The notes under the pieces are model-generated. The model ran no database searches. It had not been told where the DNA came from and saw only the letters and a list, made by a program, of their open reading frames with translations. A stretch of 64,000 nucleotides of DNA from Tricholomella constricta (lineage: Eukaryota; Basidiomycota; Agaricomycetes; Agaricales; Lyophyllaceae). A program made the position numbers and the translations under genes. This document shows positions 9,597 to 21,296 of this stretch, one piece after another (the stretch's first letter is position 1; each line of letters starts with the position of its first letter). The stretch lies in contig JAACJP010000062.1 of the NCBI GenBank assembly GCA_013368375.1, forward strand, positions 62,001 to 126,000, given 5' to 3'.

Positions 9597-12500
9597 ATGG
9601 ACGCTCTCAGGAATACACTGTCCCCTCTCGGCATGAACAAAAGCGCTATCCAGGACACCCTCGTAAGTTCCATGTCCCCAAGGCTGGTATGCCCTATTGA
9701 CTCACCGCCACTCAGAAACTGGTGGTCATTGGCGGAACCGTAGAAACAGCTCGCAGGGCGTCCGTTTCAGCTTGGAATGGCTTTGTAGATTGTTCGTTGT
9801 TCTCTATACATCATTGGCACCTCCAGCTGATAGGTCCGAATCACCCCTCCAGCCTTTTTTCTGACTGCACATTTCAGTCAAGAGGATTACCCCTATGACT
9901 GGTAAGCTTCATTGCACACATGTACACTGTCTACCCTTGTACACTTGTATTTATCACAATTACCCCAAGGTTGATGCACTGGCTTGCAAAGGTATTTCAA
10001 AATTGCCACTCTGCCTTGCGTTTTCTAACCAATGTCTTTCAGCAACCGGCATGGGGTCGTAGCAGGGAGTTTGAAATCACCACGCGCTCAGCAGGACGTA
10101 ATGGACTAACTCAGACAACCACGGGCGACCTCGAGGAGGAGGAGGAGGAATATGACGGTGGTCTGGTCCACGGACGTCGCAAGCGCAAGGTTGCATTCAT
10201 GCCCAGCCTAGGTGAACACTGTGTTACATTAAATTTCCCCAACAGTGACATTTCATGACAATTAGACACCACCCACACCATTTACTACCGTGGGCATTGG
10301 CTGAGGGTGAGTATTTTCATGCTATGTGTCCGGACATTTCGATTGACAAAATGTTCGGAAGATTACGCGCACGAAACGCTACCCCGATTACGGCCATGTG
10401 TCATCCCTTAAGATTAGGTATTTCCGTCATCGTCGGTGTTTAAGTGGACTTGCTCAATGTGTATATCTTCTTAGCGTTGTCGCACGGAACAATGACATCC
10501 TCAAAAAGCTTGTTCTTGAAGCTAAGCGAGAATACGAGAAAGATGCGGAGCATCGCGTCCACATATTCTTGGCTGATACGTAAGTGCTTGTAACTTAACG
10601 CCCGATGTCATCAACCTGATTTCGTATCACAGCACTTACGGCTGCTGGCGATGGAATGGGGCCAGGCAAAAGAGACCCATGAGCTCAATTGTTCTTCAAC
10701 CTGGCGTGAAGGACATGCTTTTGGCGGATTGCAAAGATTTCCTTTGCTCAGAGGAATGGTATGTTTCCTGTTGCTGATTTTCATCGCCTCCTGGCTTACA
10801 TCTATTGTTAGGTATGCAGAACGAGGTATGTCATCTACGTCTCTGGATTGCCGAAGGTTATACCAAACGTTACTCTAGGAGTACCGTTCCGAAGAGGATA
10901 CCTACTTCACGGTGTCCCTGGCAGGTGTGCCTTTATGTTTCATTCATGTTATATGGCAATTTAATGTCGGTTTATAGTGGCAAGACTTCTCTCATTCATT
11001 CATTAGCCGGAGAATTGGGTCTCGACATTTACGTCGTTTCCCTTTCATCTAAGGGGTAAGCACCACCGCCTCTACTGACTCGTCCAATTAACCATTTGAT
11101 ATCTAGAATGAGTGATAACACATTAACCACATTAATGACCCATGTACCTTCGAGGTATGTCCGGCATATGACTTCATGCGAGGGCAATTCTGATAGAAAT
11201 CTTCGCCCAGATGTATTCTGCTTTTGGAAGATCTGGACGCCGCGTTTACGCGTTCTGTCAGCCGTGATGCGACGTCTACCGGAGCGCCCACCGCCTCAAC
11301 GTGTACCACATCCACAACTGCTGAGACTGACGGATCTACCTTGAGTTTGAGCGGATTACTGAACAGTCTAGATGGAGTTGCAGCCGCAGAAGGCCGGTAA
11401 GTCCCACGTTCGGTTGCCTTGTTAAAACAAAGCTAATGACGTGCATAGCCTTTTGTTTGCCACGACGAACCACATTGAGCGTCTCGACCCTGCGCTGTCC
11501 CGGCCAGGCCGCATGGATGTTTGGGTAAATTTCACACACGCGACCAAGTGGCAGGCGGAAGGCATCTTCAAGTGCTTCTTCCCATTCAAGCCTGCAACCG
11601 CTGTCGCAGTGGTGTCGGCTGCGGCTAAGGATGCTTCCCAAAAGAACCTCCCCCTGCCCAAGCGCAAGGCGCCAGCTCATGCCATTCCTTTGTTGACTGA
11701 GGACGAGATCTCAGAACTTGCCAAGCGCTTCGCCGAAGCGATCCCTGAGGACGAGTTGAGCGTGAGTCTAGGCGTACTCTTTTCAAGTGTTTCTTCCATT
11801 GAAAACGTCGTTCCCGATCACCAGGTTGCGAGCCTTCAAGGCTACCTCCTCAAGAACAAGACTCGTCCATGTGAGTGCGTCGAGGAGGTCGACGTGTGGA
11901 TCATCCAGGAGCGTGAAACTCGTGAGAAGCTGAAGAAGGAAAAAGCAGAGGTTTCATCTTTTTCGTTTTTCTTCATCATCTCTGCAGTTCTGACAAAAAA
12001 ACTCAATGTAGCGCGAGGCCAAGGAGAAGAAGGAGGTAAATCGTGACCTTCATCATTCCACATACATGATATCTGACTGGTGTTCGTGCGCTCCACAGAA
12101 GGAAGAAAAGGAGGCTAAAGAGGTATTTCTTCCATTTGATCACGTTTCTCTCCGCAATGCCTGATATCTTCGCATCACAAGAAAGAGGAAAAGGAGGCAA
12201 AGGAGGTGAGATTGCTTCTCCAACTCGTATTCTTTCGACATATTCATTCAATTCTTATAGAAACTCGAGCGTAAAGAGGCTCGCGCCAAGGCCAAGAAGC
12301 AGCTGCTGAAAGAGACAGCGGCCAAGGAGGCGGCGAAGAGTGACTCTTTTACAACCGCTGAAACGACTCCTACTGAAACCACCCCAGCAACAACAGTCGA
12401 TAACTCCTCCACCACCGAATCGTCGTCCGCGTCGTCGTCGAGATCCGAGTCTGAGAGCACGGGTGTTGACGCTGACACTGAGGAGAGCGTGACGTCAGAG

Positions 12501-12617
12501 GATGAGGCTGAGAAGGAAGAGGGCAAGGAGAAGAAGGAGAAGTGGGTCGCCGTGAAGGGTCAGACCACCACTACCACCGCTTCCTCTGCTACACCCCCTA
12601 CAGATGCCGACCCATAA
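9597..12617 (+). CDS. BCS1: mitochondrial BCS1-like AAA ATPase
   Basis: About fifteen small exons give an intact reading frame. The BCS1 N-terminal region reads [20 protein letters not shown] and [15 protein letters not shown], then [14 protein letters not shown] and [20 protein letters not shown]. The AAA module follows: Walker [15 protein letters not shown] (split by an intron after PG), Walker [27 protein letters not shown], and the second region of homology [20 protein letters not shown]. In yeast and animals BCS1 sits in the mitochondrial inner membrane and moves folded Rieske protein into complex III. The membrane segment should lie in the first exons ([20 protein letters not shown]). 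After the ATPase comes a long Lys/Glu-rich, then Ser/Thr-rich tail absent from yeast BCS1. Its first part is encoded by three successive 24-nt exons. Start ATG 9597 precedes [10 protein letters not shown]. Confidence 0.9.
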
Positions 12618-13107
12618 GCGCCACAGCCTGAGCCATCCGGAGGGTTTCTCTCAGCCCTTGCGCTGCAATGTGCTCATTCCTTCCCCCCATGTTAGGGTTC
12701 CTGCCCCATCTTGCCTCCTGTACCGCTGTTTGCTGTCTCCCCTCGCTGGTTGTTTTGCGTGGCTGGGTCATCATCGTGCTTACGTGTTCTACGCGCTCCA
12801 TACGACTCGACTATATATGATACGGTATGATACATACGATAGACAAGAATGACATGGCTTTTTGGACTTGTCCACCCCCAATGACAACCTCCATTTCCGT
12901 TGTGTTGTGTGCCTCTATGCGGCGTGTTAAGCGCTGCAGCATATTTGTCAGGTAATCCATCGGCCATTGATACTTATCTCCATAATTTGTTGTTTCTGCG
13001 TGTGTGTATATCAATCAAGATAGAGTCGTGACGAAATCGTATACTACTAAGTATGGGGTAATGGAGCCGGAGCGTAATCTATGATATATCTCTACCAGTT
13101 TAATAAT
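12618..13107. other. 3' flank between BCS1 and the dynamin remnant
   Basis: Convergent interval between a plus-strand and a minus-strand gene. No reading frame or repeat stands out. It presumably holds the 3' untranslated region of BCS1. Confidence 0.4.
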
Positions 13108-14273
13108 CTACGACGACTTCAGATTGACGTCCGACAGTGTTTTGAACGCCTCCTTGTACGCATCCAGCAGGGCCTTGACGCGCGCGCGCTTGTCCCGCAT
13201 GCTGGCTGCGCTCAACGCCCAGCGATGGGCCCAGGCCCACTGTTCTGACCAAAGAAATAGTGGAGGAAGGTCTCACGCGCAGTGGGCGGTGACGAGTCGG
13301 CACCATTGGGCATGGGGCCCCCACCGAGCGCAGAGTGTGGCCGATGGTGGTCGCGGTGCTGTATCTGACTTTGACGGCGGCTGCGCGATGACGAGCGCTT
13401 GGCGACGGTGTCCATACCGATAGCCATGGCGGGAGTGGTGGTACTTGCGGAGATGCTGGATCGCGAGCGGTCATGTACGGTGGAGGAAACAGAACGATCA
13501 TCGCGTGGTGGGAAGATGCTGTCTTCAGACGAGGTTTCGTCCTCATCCTCCAGCGAGAGCCCGTTGCCGTTCACGGGTTCATTGGAAGAGGGCTGCAGAA
13601 CCGAGCTTCAGTACTGAACATGCTTGTGTCAACCTGGTGAAGCCTACCTGTGGCGTGGCCGGCGACCGCTGGCGTGTGTTGGCTTGCTGCGCAGCGAGGG
13701 CAGAGCCGGTAATGAACGCAGGGTGGTTTGTATTGATATACGCCGCTTGAATCTCTATCAAACTCTGCGCATATTCCGACGTAGGACCTAACCGTTCCTG
13801 GAGCAGTTCTGATACCGCTGGGCGTGTAGTCTGGGAAACCTTTGGAGCTCCCATGAACATGATGAGATGTCAAAGCCCGAATATGATGAATGAGGAGTAT
13901 ATATATATACTTACGGCACTTGTGCAATTATGGCAGATCTTCACCAACTCCTCATACACAAGCTCCACACAGCGCAAGCTCGGCGCTTCCAAGGGTTTTA
14001 TTTGAGGCTTCACCAGGAGGTCGAAGGCGATCTCCGGTACAAACAGGCTGGGCCTCGGGCCTGTTGAATTGCGGATGGCGGTTCGGATGTCCTGATTCTC
14101 AAGGTTATGTGTCGCATCTATGGAGGCTAGCGCTTGGCCAAACACGTCGTTGAAGATGTAGTATATCCGCGCTCCTCCGGAAAGTTCCTTTGTGGAGATG
14201 TCGACTTTCATTCTGGAGATGAAGTCACGAGCAAATTGGGTCATAAGACGAAGAATCAGAGATCCTCGCTGTG
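13108..14273 (-). pseudogene. mitochondrial-division dynamin (DNM1/DRP1-like) remnant without GTPase domain
   Basis: The minus strand encodes the stalk of a fungal Dnm1: RGSLILRLMTQFARDFIS, then DISTKELSGGARIYYIFNDV, RPSLFVPEIAFDLLVKPQIK, RCVELVYEELVKICHNC and SEYAQSLIEIQAAYINTNHP. The Ser-rich variable insert and ARETFLHYFFGQNSG follow. The frame then jumps to the last ~30 residues of the GTPase effector domain (RARVKALLDAYKEAFKTLSD, stop at 13108). About 100 residues of the effector domain between them are missing. Upstream of RGSLILRL the family should continue into the rest of the stalk and the N-terminal GTPase domain. Here the sequence becomes unrelated and no GTPase motifs appear to 15 kb. 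Known Dnm1 assembles on mitochondria and needs the GTPase, so this copy should be inactive. Confidence 0.85.
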
Positions 14274-15057
14274 GTGTGCACGTGAAGTTACGAGGAAAAT
14301 TCAGGGCGAACCTGGTGCTTGTCTCCAAAAATAGCAGCGGAGCAACCGTGTGCAATGCTCGGTTGCTAAAGCGAGATATAAAAACGTCGTAGAGTGCAGT
14401 CAGTTATGCGTATGCGCCGCCAGAGATGCCCACAGACCTGCCTGTGTCGATATGGTTCCCTGTTCCAAGTTCTAATAAATAGAACTTGGTCTTACTACTC
14501 CAAGAGCGCAGTGTGGGAAAATGTTGGATCAATTGGTGGAGTTTAAACATTTGTTTACTCAAGTCCAATGGAAATCGCCAAGGGCCCCGGTCATGCACGT
14601 GCCACGCGCGCACCGTACACAGATGCACACAAACACGTCTCCACCTTCGTCTGTCTCGCGCCCACTCGTCATCGGTGTCTCTACCATGACCAAGCACCTC
14701 GGGTCTGACCTTCGCTGAAGTAGGGGCGACCTCGCTGAGACATCCCCAGGGATTCTCACCACAACGGTCCCCCTCTTCCAGGTTAGCCCGAGTTATTTAC
14801 TGTAATCCTCAGGGATTCGCTCACAACTGTCCCCGGACAGTCTACTTAGGGCCCTTGGGTTTTCAGTCGCCTACAAATTTCAATAAATTCATCGTCTCGA
14901 CTCAATCTATGTAACGATTGTACGGGGTTGGGGGATGATGGATCCTTGCGAGACACCAGACACGTTAAGCTAGACCAATCTGTGGATTCTGCTAAGTACA
15001 GATATTCGTCTCGTTTCACTGTCGTACCGTAAATTCCTGTAAAATAAGTAATCTTAT
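14274..15057. other. no recognisable gene
   Basis: Sequence between two minus-strand remnants. The open stretch on the minus strand at 14404-14697 shows no family resemblance and does not continue the dynamin homology. Nothing else can be supported. Confidence 0.4.
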
Positions 15058-16175
15058 CTAGTTCAGCACTCCTAGCTTCCCACTTGCCTTCTCCGCGATC
15101 GCCTCATATTTCCGCATCCCCCCATTCAGCAGCTTCAGCTGTCCATGGACCACTCGGTATACCGACCCTGGTTTAGCCCCCCACTCCTCTTTGTCTTCCT
15201 CCTCTAGATCTTTCTCCTCGTCACTTTCTTTGCCGTTGAGTGATTCCCCTTCGACCACACATCTCATGAAAAATATGTTGTGCGTAATGATGAGCAATGC
15301 GCCCTGGTACTGCTTGAGTGTCTCGACTAGAGCCAGGACTGTGTCAGAGTCCAGATGCGTCGTCACTTCGTCCAGCACTAAGAGGTGTGGAGGAGAGTAG
15401 ACGAGCTTCGCAAGCGCTAGTCGGACCTATGCATGTAGTTACGCTGTCAGTCTATGACTCCGTCACTCTTGAGAACACCCACTTTCTGTCCACCAGATAA
15501 TGCGGCAACCAGTACATCACTCGCGATCTTACCAGGCAGCCCCAAGCCGCCCAAGACCCCCCGTGCCTCCTGCTCTGACATTGATCCAACTGTGACCTGC
15601 ATCATCTCCCGCAGAGCCGTTAGCTCTCCGTCCAACTTTCCTTTCTCCTCCAGTGCCTCCACAGCATGCTGCAAGAAGCACACGATCCTCGCCCTCGTGT
15701 GCCGTGCAACTGAACCCTTCGTCGCCTGCAGTCCCCCATTCTCAACACCCACCACCAGCCCCATTAGCGTCGACTTTCCACTTCCATTTAACCCGGCGAT
15801 CCCCACGCGGCGCTCTCACAGATGTATCACCAAATCCACATCCGCCAGCGTCGGCGTCTTCGCGGGGGGGGGTATCCGAACGAAACCTTCTCCAGCAACA
15901 CCAGCGCACCTGGGAGCGCAAGTCCGGCGGCTCCAACGGTATTGACATCTTTACGAGCGGGCCCATCGTCGGAATTTCGACGGCATCGCAGCGAGAGGTT
16001 TGGTACCCCATCAAGTCCTGGTTGAGCTTGAAGTGCCCGCCCTGGAGGCCGATTCGAGCCCCGTGCGCTCCTCGATCTTCTTCCGCCGCAACGCGACCTG
16101 TTTGAGCTTCTTGTCGTCACCTGTGCGCTTGGCAGCGGTAAGCGCGGACGCGATGGAGGATTGATTGGGAGGGAG
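15058..16175 (-). pseudogene. ABC-F type ATPase, C-terminal half, decayed
   Basis: The minus strand shows the second half of an ABC-F protein: KLKQVALRRKKIEERTG, then GGHFKLNQDLMGYQTSRC, ALVLLEKVSFGY, TPTLADVDLVIHL, Walker A GLNGSGKSTLMGLV, signature VAALSGGQK, and LDEVTTHLDSDTVLALVETL ending the Walker B/D-loop. The C-terminus is RVVHGQLKLLNGGMRKYEAI. ABC-F proteins act on ribosomes or as soluble ATPases. The frame must be changed at least three times: near 16060, near 15920 and in a C/G homopolymer near 15863-15871. A TGA at 15816-15818 interrupts the strand just before Walker A. The first ABC cassette is not present. The Walker A and signature exons are still open, which suggests recent decay. 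The homopolymer shift alone could be an error. Confidence 0.8.
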
Positions 16176-16193
16176 AAGCAACCAAGACGCTGC

Positions 16194-16420
16194 AGAGGGC
16201 GTTGGAGGGGTTTGGGGTTGGTGAGGCGGCGGCGGCGACAACGACGACGATGGAGGTAGAGGAGAAGACGAAGAAGCAGCTGCGGATGAGGTCAGGGAGC
16301 GCGCAGACGCAGAGGAGCAGGGTTAGTAGTGGAAGTGACGGCGATGTTGTTGAAGGGCAGGGCACACTTACAGAACTTGGTCCTGCCGTTCAACGGCTAC
16401 ACCTTACCTAGTAGGGGCTA
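16194..16420. repeat. dispersed duplicate A (copy at 33232-33420)
   Basis: About 220 bp here recur at 33.2 kb with many matching blocks, including gcagctgcggatgaggtcag, cagaacttggtcctgcc and accttacctagt. On the plus strand both copies can be read as GEAAAATTTTMEV-like and KKQLRMRSGSAQTQ-like protein, followed by GTLTELGPA. I do not recognise the parent gene. The 33 kb copy lacks about 27 bp after cagacgcag. Confidence 0.65.
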
Positions 16421-19400
16421 GCAGGGTAGAGGTGGTGTTTGGTTCCTTGTCTGCTTCTGGAGTCGAATATGTATTGCCTGCAAGGAGGCAGAGTCTCGAG
16501 CGCGGGATGGCCGTCGGGTGTCGATTGTGATCGACGGGTCGAGGCGGCGGACGGGCGGACTGGCAGCGAGGGAGGATTGAACGGCGGGATGTGGGTACTG
16601 GTTTAGATTGTACAGCCACCGATCAGTACTCAGTCCACAGCGCCACGGAGTCCGAAGCCTCATCTCATTCAAACTAGTCACACAGGACGGAACGCAACAA
16701 TCACGACCGCGATGATGATTGACGGACGAGTAGATCTACAATCAGAGTTCAGCATAGAACATAATGAGCCAATATGTGAAGTTTTACCTTCTTGAGATGT
16801 AGATCTCCTCTGTTTTGACCTCGTTCTTCAATTCACCATGCTGACATGGCACTCAAGCGCTCTCTCGATTCACACGGCAACGCCGATGCGACATCCATGG
16901 TGAGTATTCTCGAGACGGTCTCTTGAACATATCATTGACCTTCTGACTCGTCTTCGCTGCAGAAATTCTGCGAGATTTAATCAATTTGGTGCATTCGACT
17001 TCCTACTTACTTCGTTAGTCTGACTCTTTCAAATAAATGCAGATCGTCGTCTCCTTAGCTGTCTTCGCTGCTCCATTTGATTCTCGAGTTCTCAAGGTTA
17101 GTGAGGCAGTCCCATCTTCGCAAACAGTCGACTGACACCATGCTATCTCATACCACGCAGCGGTTTCTATCGACTCGCCGAATCCCCCTACTTGAGGTCA
17201 CAGGTGTGTTCGATGCTTTGTTGAGACACGATGTGCTTATCTTTTTCTTTCCACTGGTCTTGCATGCGCACTATAGCCGGACAGCGATTGGCGGATGGCG
17301 GGAACTGAGGCTGAGATCATCGAGGTAAGTCGTAACATTCACTTCAACAGATTTACGATGACAAGCTTCTTCTGATTTTGGACATGGATTGGGGGGGGGG
17401 GGTCGTTGTAGGACTCGGACGGGCGTGGTCGGTGCTATCCGAGGGCGTCCATAAGTTTTCATTTTTGACGGTCTGCGGGAACACACCACCTTGCGCCGAC
17501 CACTACACCACCTCAAAATGGCAACTTACCAGGTCTAATGACAAAGTGAGTGCTCAATGGCACCATCCCCATCTCAAACATGTTCTGTGCGAGCGTATAT
17601 AAGCCCGCTTTGCATCCCATCACTTCCGAGCTGCTCCTGCTCAATTTACTGCTGCGGATGTGTGATCTCTGTTATGGAAGCTATCTGTGAGTTGAACGGA
17701 CCTGCCTCCCAGTACCAGCACTCGGTTGCACATCTCATTACATCCTTAGCCGCAGCATATCCGCCTTTCCGAGTCGTCGCTCAACCTGTCTACAAGCTGT
17801 TTCATGCTCAGCATCCCGCTCCTTGGGCGCCCGAAGATCCTACTAGACAAGGCAGTGGCTGCTATGCAATCGAAAGAACCATCCAAGGTGCGTACGTTAC
17901 TCTTTCATTTTCTCATCCGTGGCTAACCTCTTCGCGGTATCTGGAACCCGTGACAAATACACGACAACAGACGCAGCAGCAACAGCCCCGAAGGCGCCCA
18001 TTGCGTCTGCGTCTGCGTCTACGCAGCCGGGGGCAGCAGCCCATTCCATAGTCGAACCTCGTTCCGCTGACCCTTCCCTCCCGCCCCCATGCGCGAGCAT
18101 CAGTTGATTCAGCACCGCCGTTCGGACAAACGATCAGAAACGGTTCACGGGCACTTCGGCCAAGGGAATGTCAACCTGCACCCACCACGCCCGTTGCTAT
18201 CCATCCCACTGCCATTATACACGTTCGAATTACAGCCGCGGAAGACGCGTGCCTCAAGCTCGTGCGCCGCCACCTTGTAGCTTGGAAACGAGAAGGGACC
18301 ACTCGTACTGCCCGCCTAGATGGGCGTGATCACTGGACGGAGGGCACATACACGACATCATCGAGGCGAACAGGAGGCAGTGCAGCTCGTGGTGATCTAT
18401 ACGATTTTTCAAAGGCCGGGAGCAGGAACTAATTAGGGCATAGACCTTGATGTGGTGCAGTTTCGTCCCACGAACTGGAAGCAGCGAGCGCGTGGATTTG
18501 CAGCTCAACATTCAAGGGAGATGGAATCGAGACTCGAGAGAGCGCCAGAGATTTGTTTCTGCGGCGCCTAGCTGTGCAGATGTGGATGTGGATGTGGCGT
18601 GGAGGGCGAAATCAGGTCAGATTAATACCAAGACTCACAGAGAAAGAGCCCGGTAGACGAGGCAGTTAATGTGTGTTACTGCTCCGGCGTGCGGTCCTCC
18701 TTCTCAGCCTCCCATCGTCATTTGACTGTGAGTGAACGCTTCGACGCCAATGAAAATAATTGGATGTGGAGCGGGGTGCCGGCTTGGCTGAACTCGACTA
18801 TGGAGGATGAGGAGACCTGGGATGGGTCGGAACGGAGAATGGCTATCCTCAAGCGCAGGAATCTCGCCTCCCTCGTACGATTCCTTCCTTTCCGTCACAG
18901 AGCTGTCGATATATTGGGTACATTGTGTCGCAGGCCTTGCACGTGGAGTTATAAGTTATAAGGGAAAGGGGAAACGGGACATCGACTGCTCACCTCACGA
19001 GGGCATTCGAAGAAAGCGCTGCGCAGCCACACAGGCTCCATCCCTCGCCATGACCGGAGCTAGGGGAGGAACAAGAAGAGGCGGCGGTCGCTCATTGAGC
19101 TGCGCAGCACACACAGCACACAGTCAGTTGCCTCATCTTGGGGACCGGTGAGGCATGGCGTCCATGACAAAGATGCATACAGGATGGAAATGATGGCCCA
19201 GTGGAAACCTTTGAACTCCTGGTTGTTGTGATGCAGTGAGTCAAAAGGTGTCCTCTGGAGCGTCGTGCGCACTCATCGGTCTAGAATGTCGATCTTCTGT
19301 TTAGGCAGCTGGTCAGCGATGTCTGCGTCCAGAGAGGTCTTCAGCTGGCAGGTGGATGGGTGTTGTCAAGGCAAGAGCAAATCCGACTCGCACACATTAT

Positions 19401-19972
19401 AGAGATGAGAAGCGTGAGACCCTACCTTCAGATGCCATTTCAGCCCACCGGGGTTGGGGAGGTCTAGGAAACCAGAGCGGCGTCAAGTGGGACAGTGTCA
19501 GATGAGGGAAGGGAAATTCAGATATGGTGAACTCCGAATGCGTATATCTTTGTCTTATAGACCACGAAATCTGTTCTCTCGTGGGCTCACCTTTGTGGAC
19601 AATGTATGCAAGATACCGGAGAGCTAAGGTCATTGATTGCACTTCCTATCTGATACAATATTGAGACTGCTGCATTTGGTTGCTTAGTTTGGAATTTCAC
19701 TTTGGCATTTGGCGCCTTTTGGCGCCCTCAGGGGCCGTGCACATGATACCAGAGCAGCTGGTTTTAGGAGCCTGAAACCTGGCATGGTTGTTCTCCTTGC
19801 TGCGGGTTTAGTGCCATCGCACAGCAGTGTTATGAGCGATTTATCAATCCATACTAGGTTTAGTGCCATCGCACAGCAGTGTTATGAGCGATTTATCATT
19901 CCATACTATTATCGTACAATGTCCCAACCCCTTACAATCATTCAAAATGAGAACTGTCCAAACTTTCCCGAT
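16421..19972. other. 3.5 kb without a convincing gene
   Basis: Scattered coding-like pieces occur. One is a plus-strand exon pair at about 17.83-18.10 kb reading LLDKAVAAMQSKEPSK, then across a GT-AG intron DAAATAPKAPIASASAS. Another is an ATG-led exon at 16847 reading MALKRSLDSHGNADATSM. None extends into a recognisable family. A tandem duplication of about 52 bp lies at 19806-19910. Confidence 0.4.
19806..19910. repeat. tandem duplication, unit about 52 bp, two copies
   Basis: The block beginning tttagtgccatcgcacagca and ending atccatacta occurs twice in direct succession, with one visible substitution (caatcc against cattcc). It lies just past the 3' end of the Hsp20-like gene. Confidence 0.8.
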
Positions 19973-20832
19973 TCAGTACCCTAGCCTGCGAATGACAATG
20001 AAGAGGTGTCCGGAACATTCAAACTTAGCCTGGATGGCCGTCATGTCAATATCGCGAGGCGCGAAACTGATCTGCCACTCATAATGACCTGGAAGTGCTC
20101 GACAAAAAGAGTAAATAATTTAGGTGCAGGGCTTCAAATACCCAGAGACTCACAGTTTTTTTCCATATGCCAGGCATCAGCGACTACCTTGAGCTTATCA
20201 CCCCTGTTTGCTGAGATGGTTATCATCTCGTGCCGTATGACAAGTGGAAGTTGGACATGGAGGGTGTGTTTGTTTGGCGACGATGACACATTCATGGTGG
20301 GGAAGCAGGATGGACGTGACACTGGGTCCGGAGGCGTCGCCGAGCGGTGGCCGGTGGTTATGTGAGGTGAACTTCGCTCCGAGGCACGCTGGCAGGGCGC
20401 TGAGAGGGACAATGACGGAGGTGGAGCAGAAAGGCACGTCGCAAGTCGGGGGAGCATATCAGGTCTTACTGATAGCGAACGGTTTTCGTTGGAAGCTGCG
20501 GTTGTGGAGGGCGCCTTAGCTAAGGGAGGCGTTGTGGCTGGATAGGAAGAAGCGGAAAGGTACGACTGATCAGAGGGTGGAATCTGTCCCATTTTAAAGC
20601 CAGAAGCTGGCGGAACACACGACTGTGGAGTGGATGCTGAGGAGGGTGGAATCATTGTACTGCGCTGATGCAGAGAAGGGCAAGCAGTTACGTAGTGGCC
20701 TGCTCGCACACAAGCACAGTGCATGAAGAACGGACTGAGTTGCGGCACGTGACCAGAAGCGCGTGATTCAACTGTGGGTGAAGAGCGTTCACTTGACTTC
20801 AGCGCCCACATACAAAGCCAACAATCACCCAT
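19973..20832 (-). CDS. putative Hsp20/p23-like beta-sandwich protein of agaricomycetes
   Basis: Two exons joined across an intron of about 66 nt give a C-terminal module reading LHVQLPLVIRHEMITISANR, GDKLKVVADAWHMEKNC, then HYEWQISFAPRDIDMTAIQA and GHLFIVIRRLGY before the stop at 19973. The alternating hydrophobic pattern and the closing IVIRRL strand resemble alpha-crystallin/p23-type folds. I recall similar mushroom proteins with this ending annotated as Hsp20-like. That is a resemblance, not a verified match. The first ~170 residues are Ser/Pro-rich and probably disordered. The start ATG at 20832 (MGDCWLCMWALKSSERSSP) is the first in frame. Part of the N-terminal region could be intronic. 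Confidence 0.55.
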
Positions 20833-20867
20833 TCAATGGGCGTTCCCATTTTTCTGTCCATATCGAC

Positions 20868-21296
20868 GAGCCCAATTTGACGCAGCTTTTCGCAGACTAC
20901 CGACTACCCTTTGCATATATTTTCTAACCTTATGCGCGGGTCGTCTCTTGACATTCATGTTATGACGCCATCTGCAGATGCTGTCTATACTGGGCCTACA
21001 GTCCCGACGTTTGTTCACTATTTGACCGTCCACACTCTAGATTCTGCCAAATTGACGAAATGCGTCGACGTCAGCGCTGTCCTCGCCTCGGCCGCAGATC
21101 CCCGAGAAATTCGAGTTCTTATCGTCAATCGCAGCGATACAGAGACTTTCACAGTACCTCTGCTTTTCGGCCCCAATGCGAAGGTTGCCGATGACATCAG
21201 CAGGGTTTACGAAACTGGAGCCCAGACTTGAAGGATGCGAACAGTTTCGAAGAAGAGAAAGTAAAGACTGTTGTCAAGGATGAGAAGTTCACAGGA
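20868..21296 (+). pseudogene. alpha-L-arabinofuranosidase (GH51-like) C-terminal fragment
   Basis: The plus strand reads SNLMRGSSLDIHVMT, then AVYTGPTVPTFVHYLTVHTL, VLIVNRSDTETFTVPLLFGP and NAKVADDISRVYE. After a one-base frame change near 21215 it continues WSPDLKDANSFEEEKVKTVV and KDEKFTGMVMS. This is the end of a secreted glycosidase that removes arabinose from hemicellulose. The catalytic domain is absent and the final conserved residues are cut. A stop also interrupts the first exon (IF-stop near 20925). A short, internally deleted duplicate lies at 27985-28110. Confidence 0.7.
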
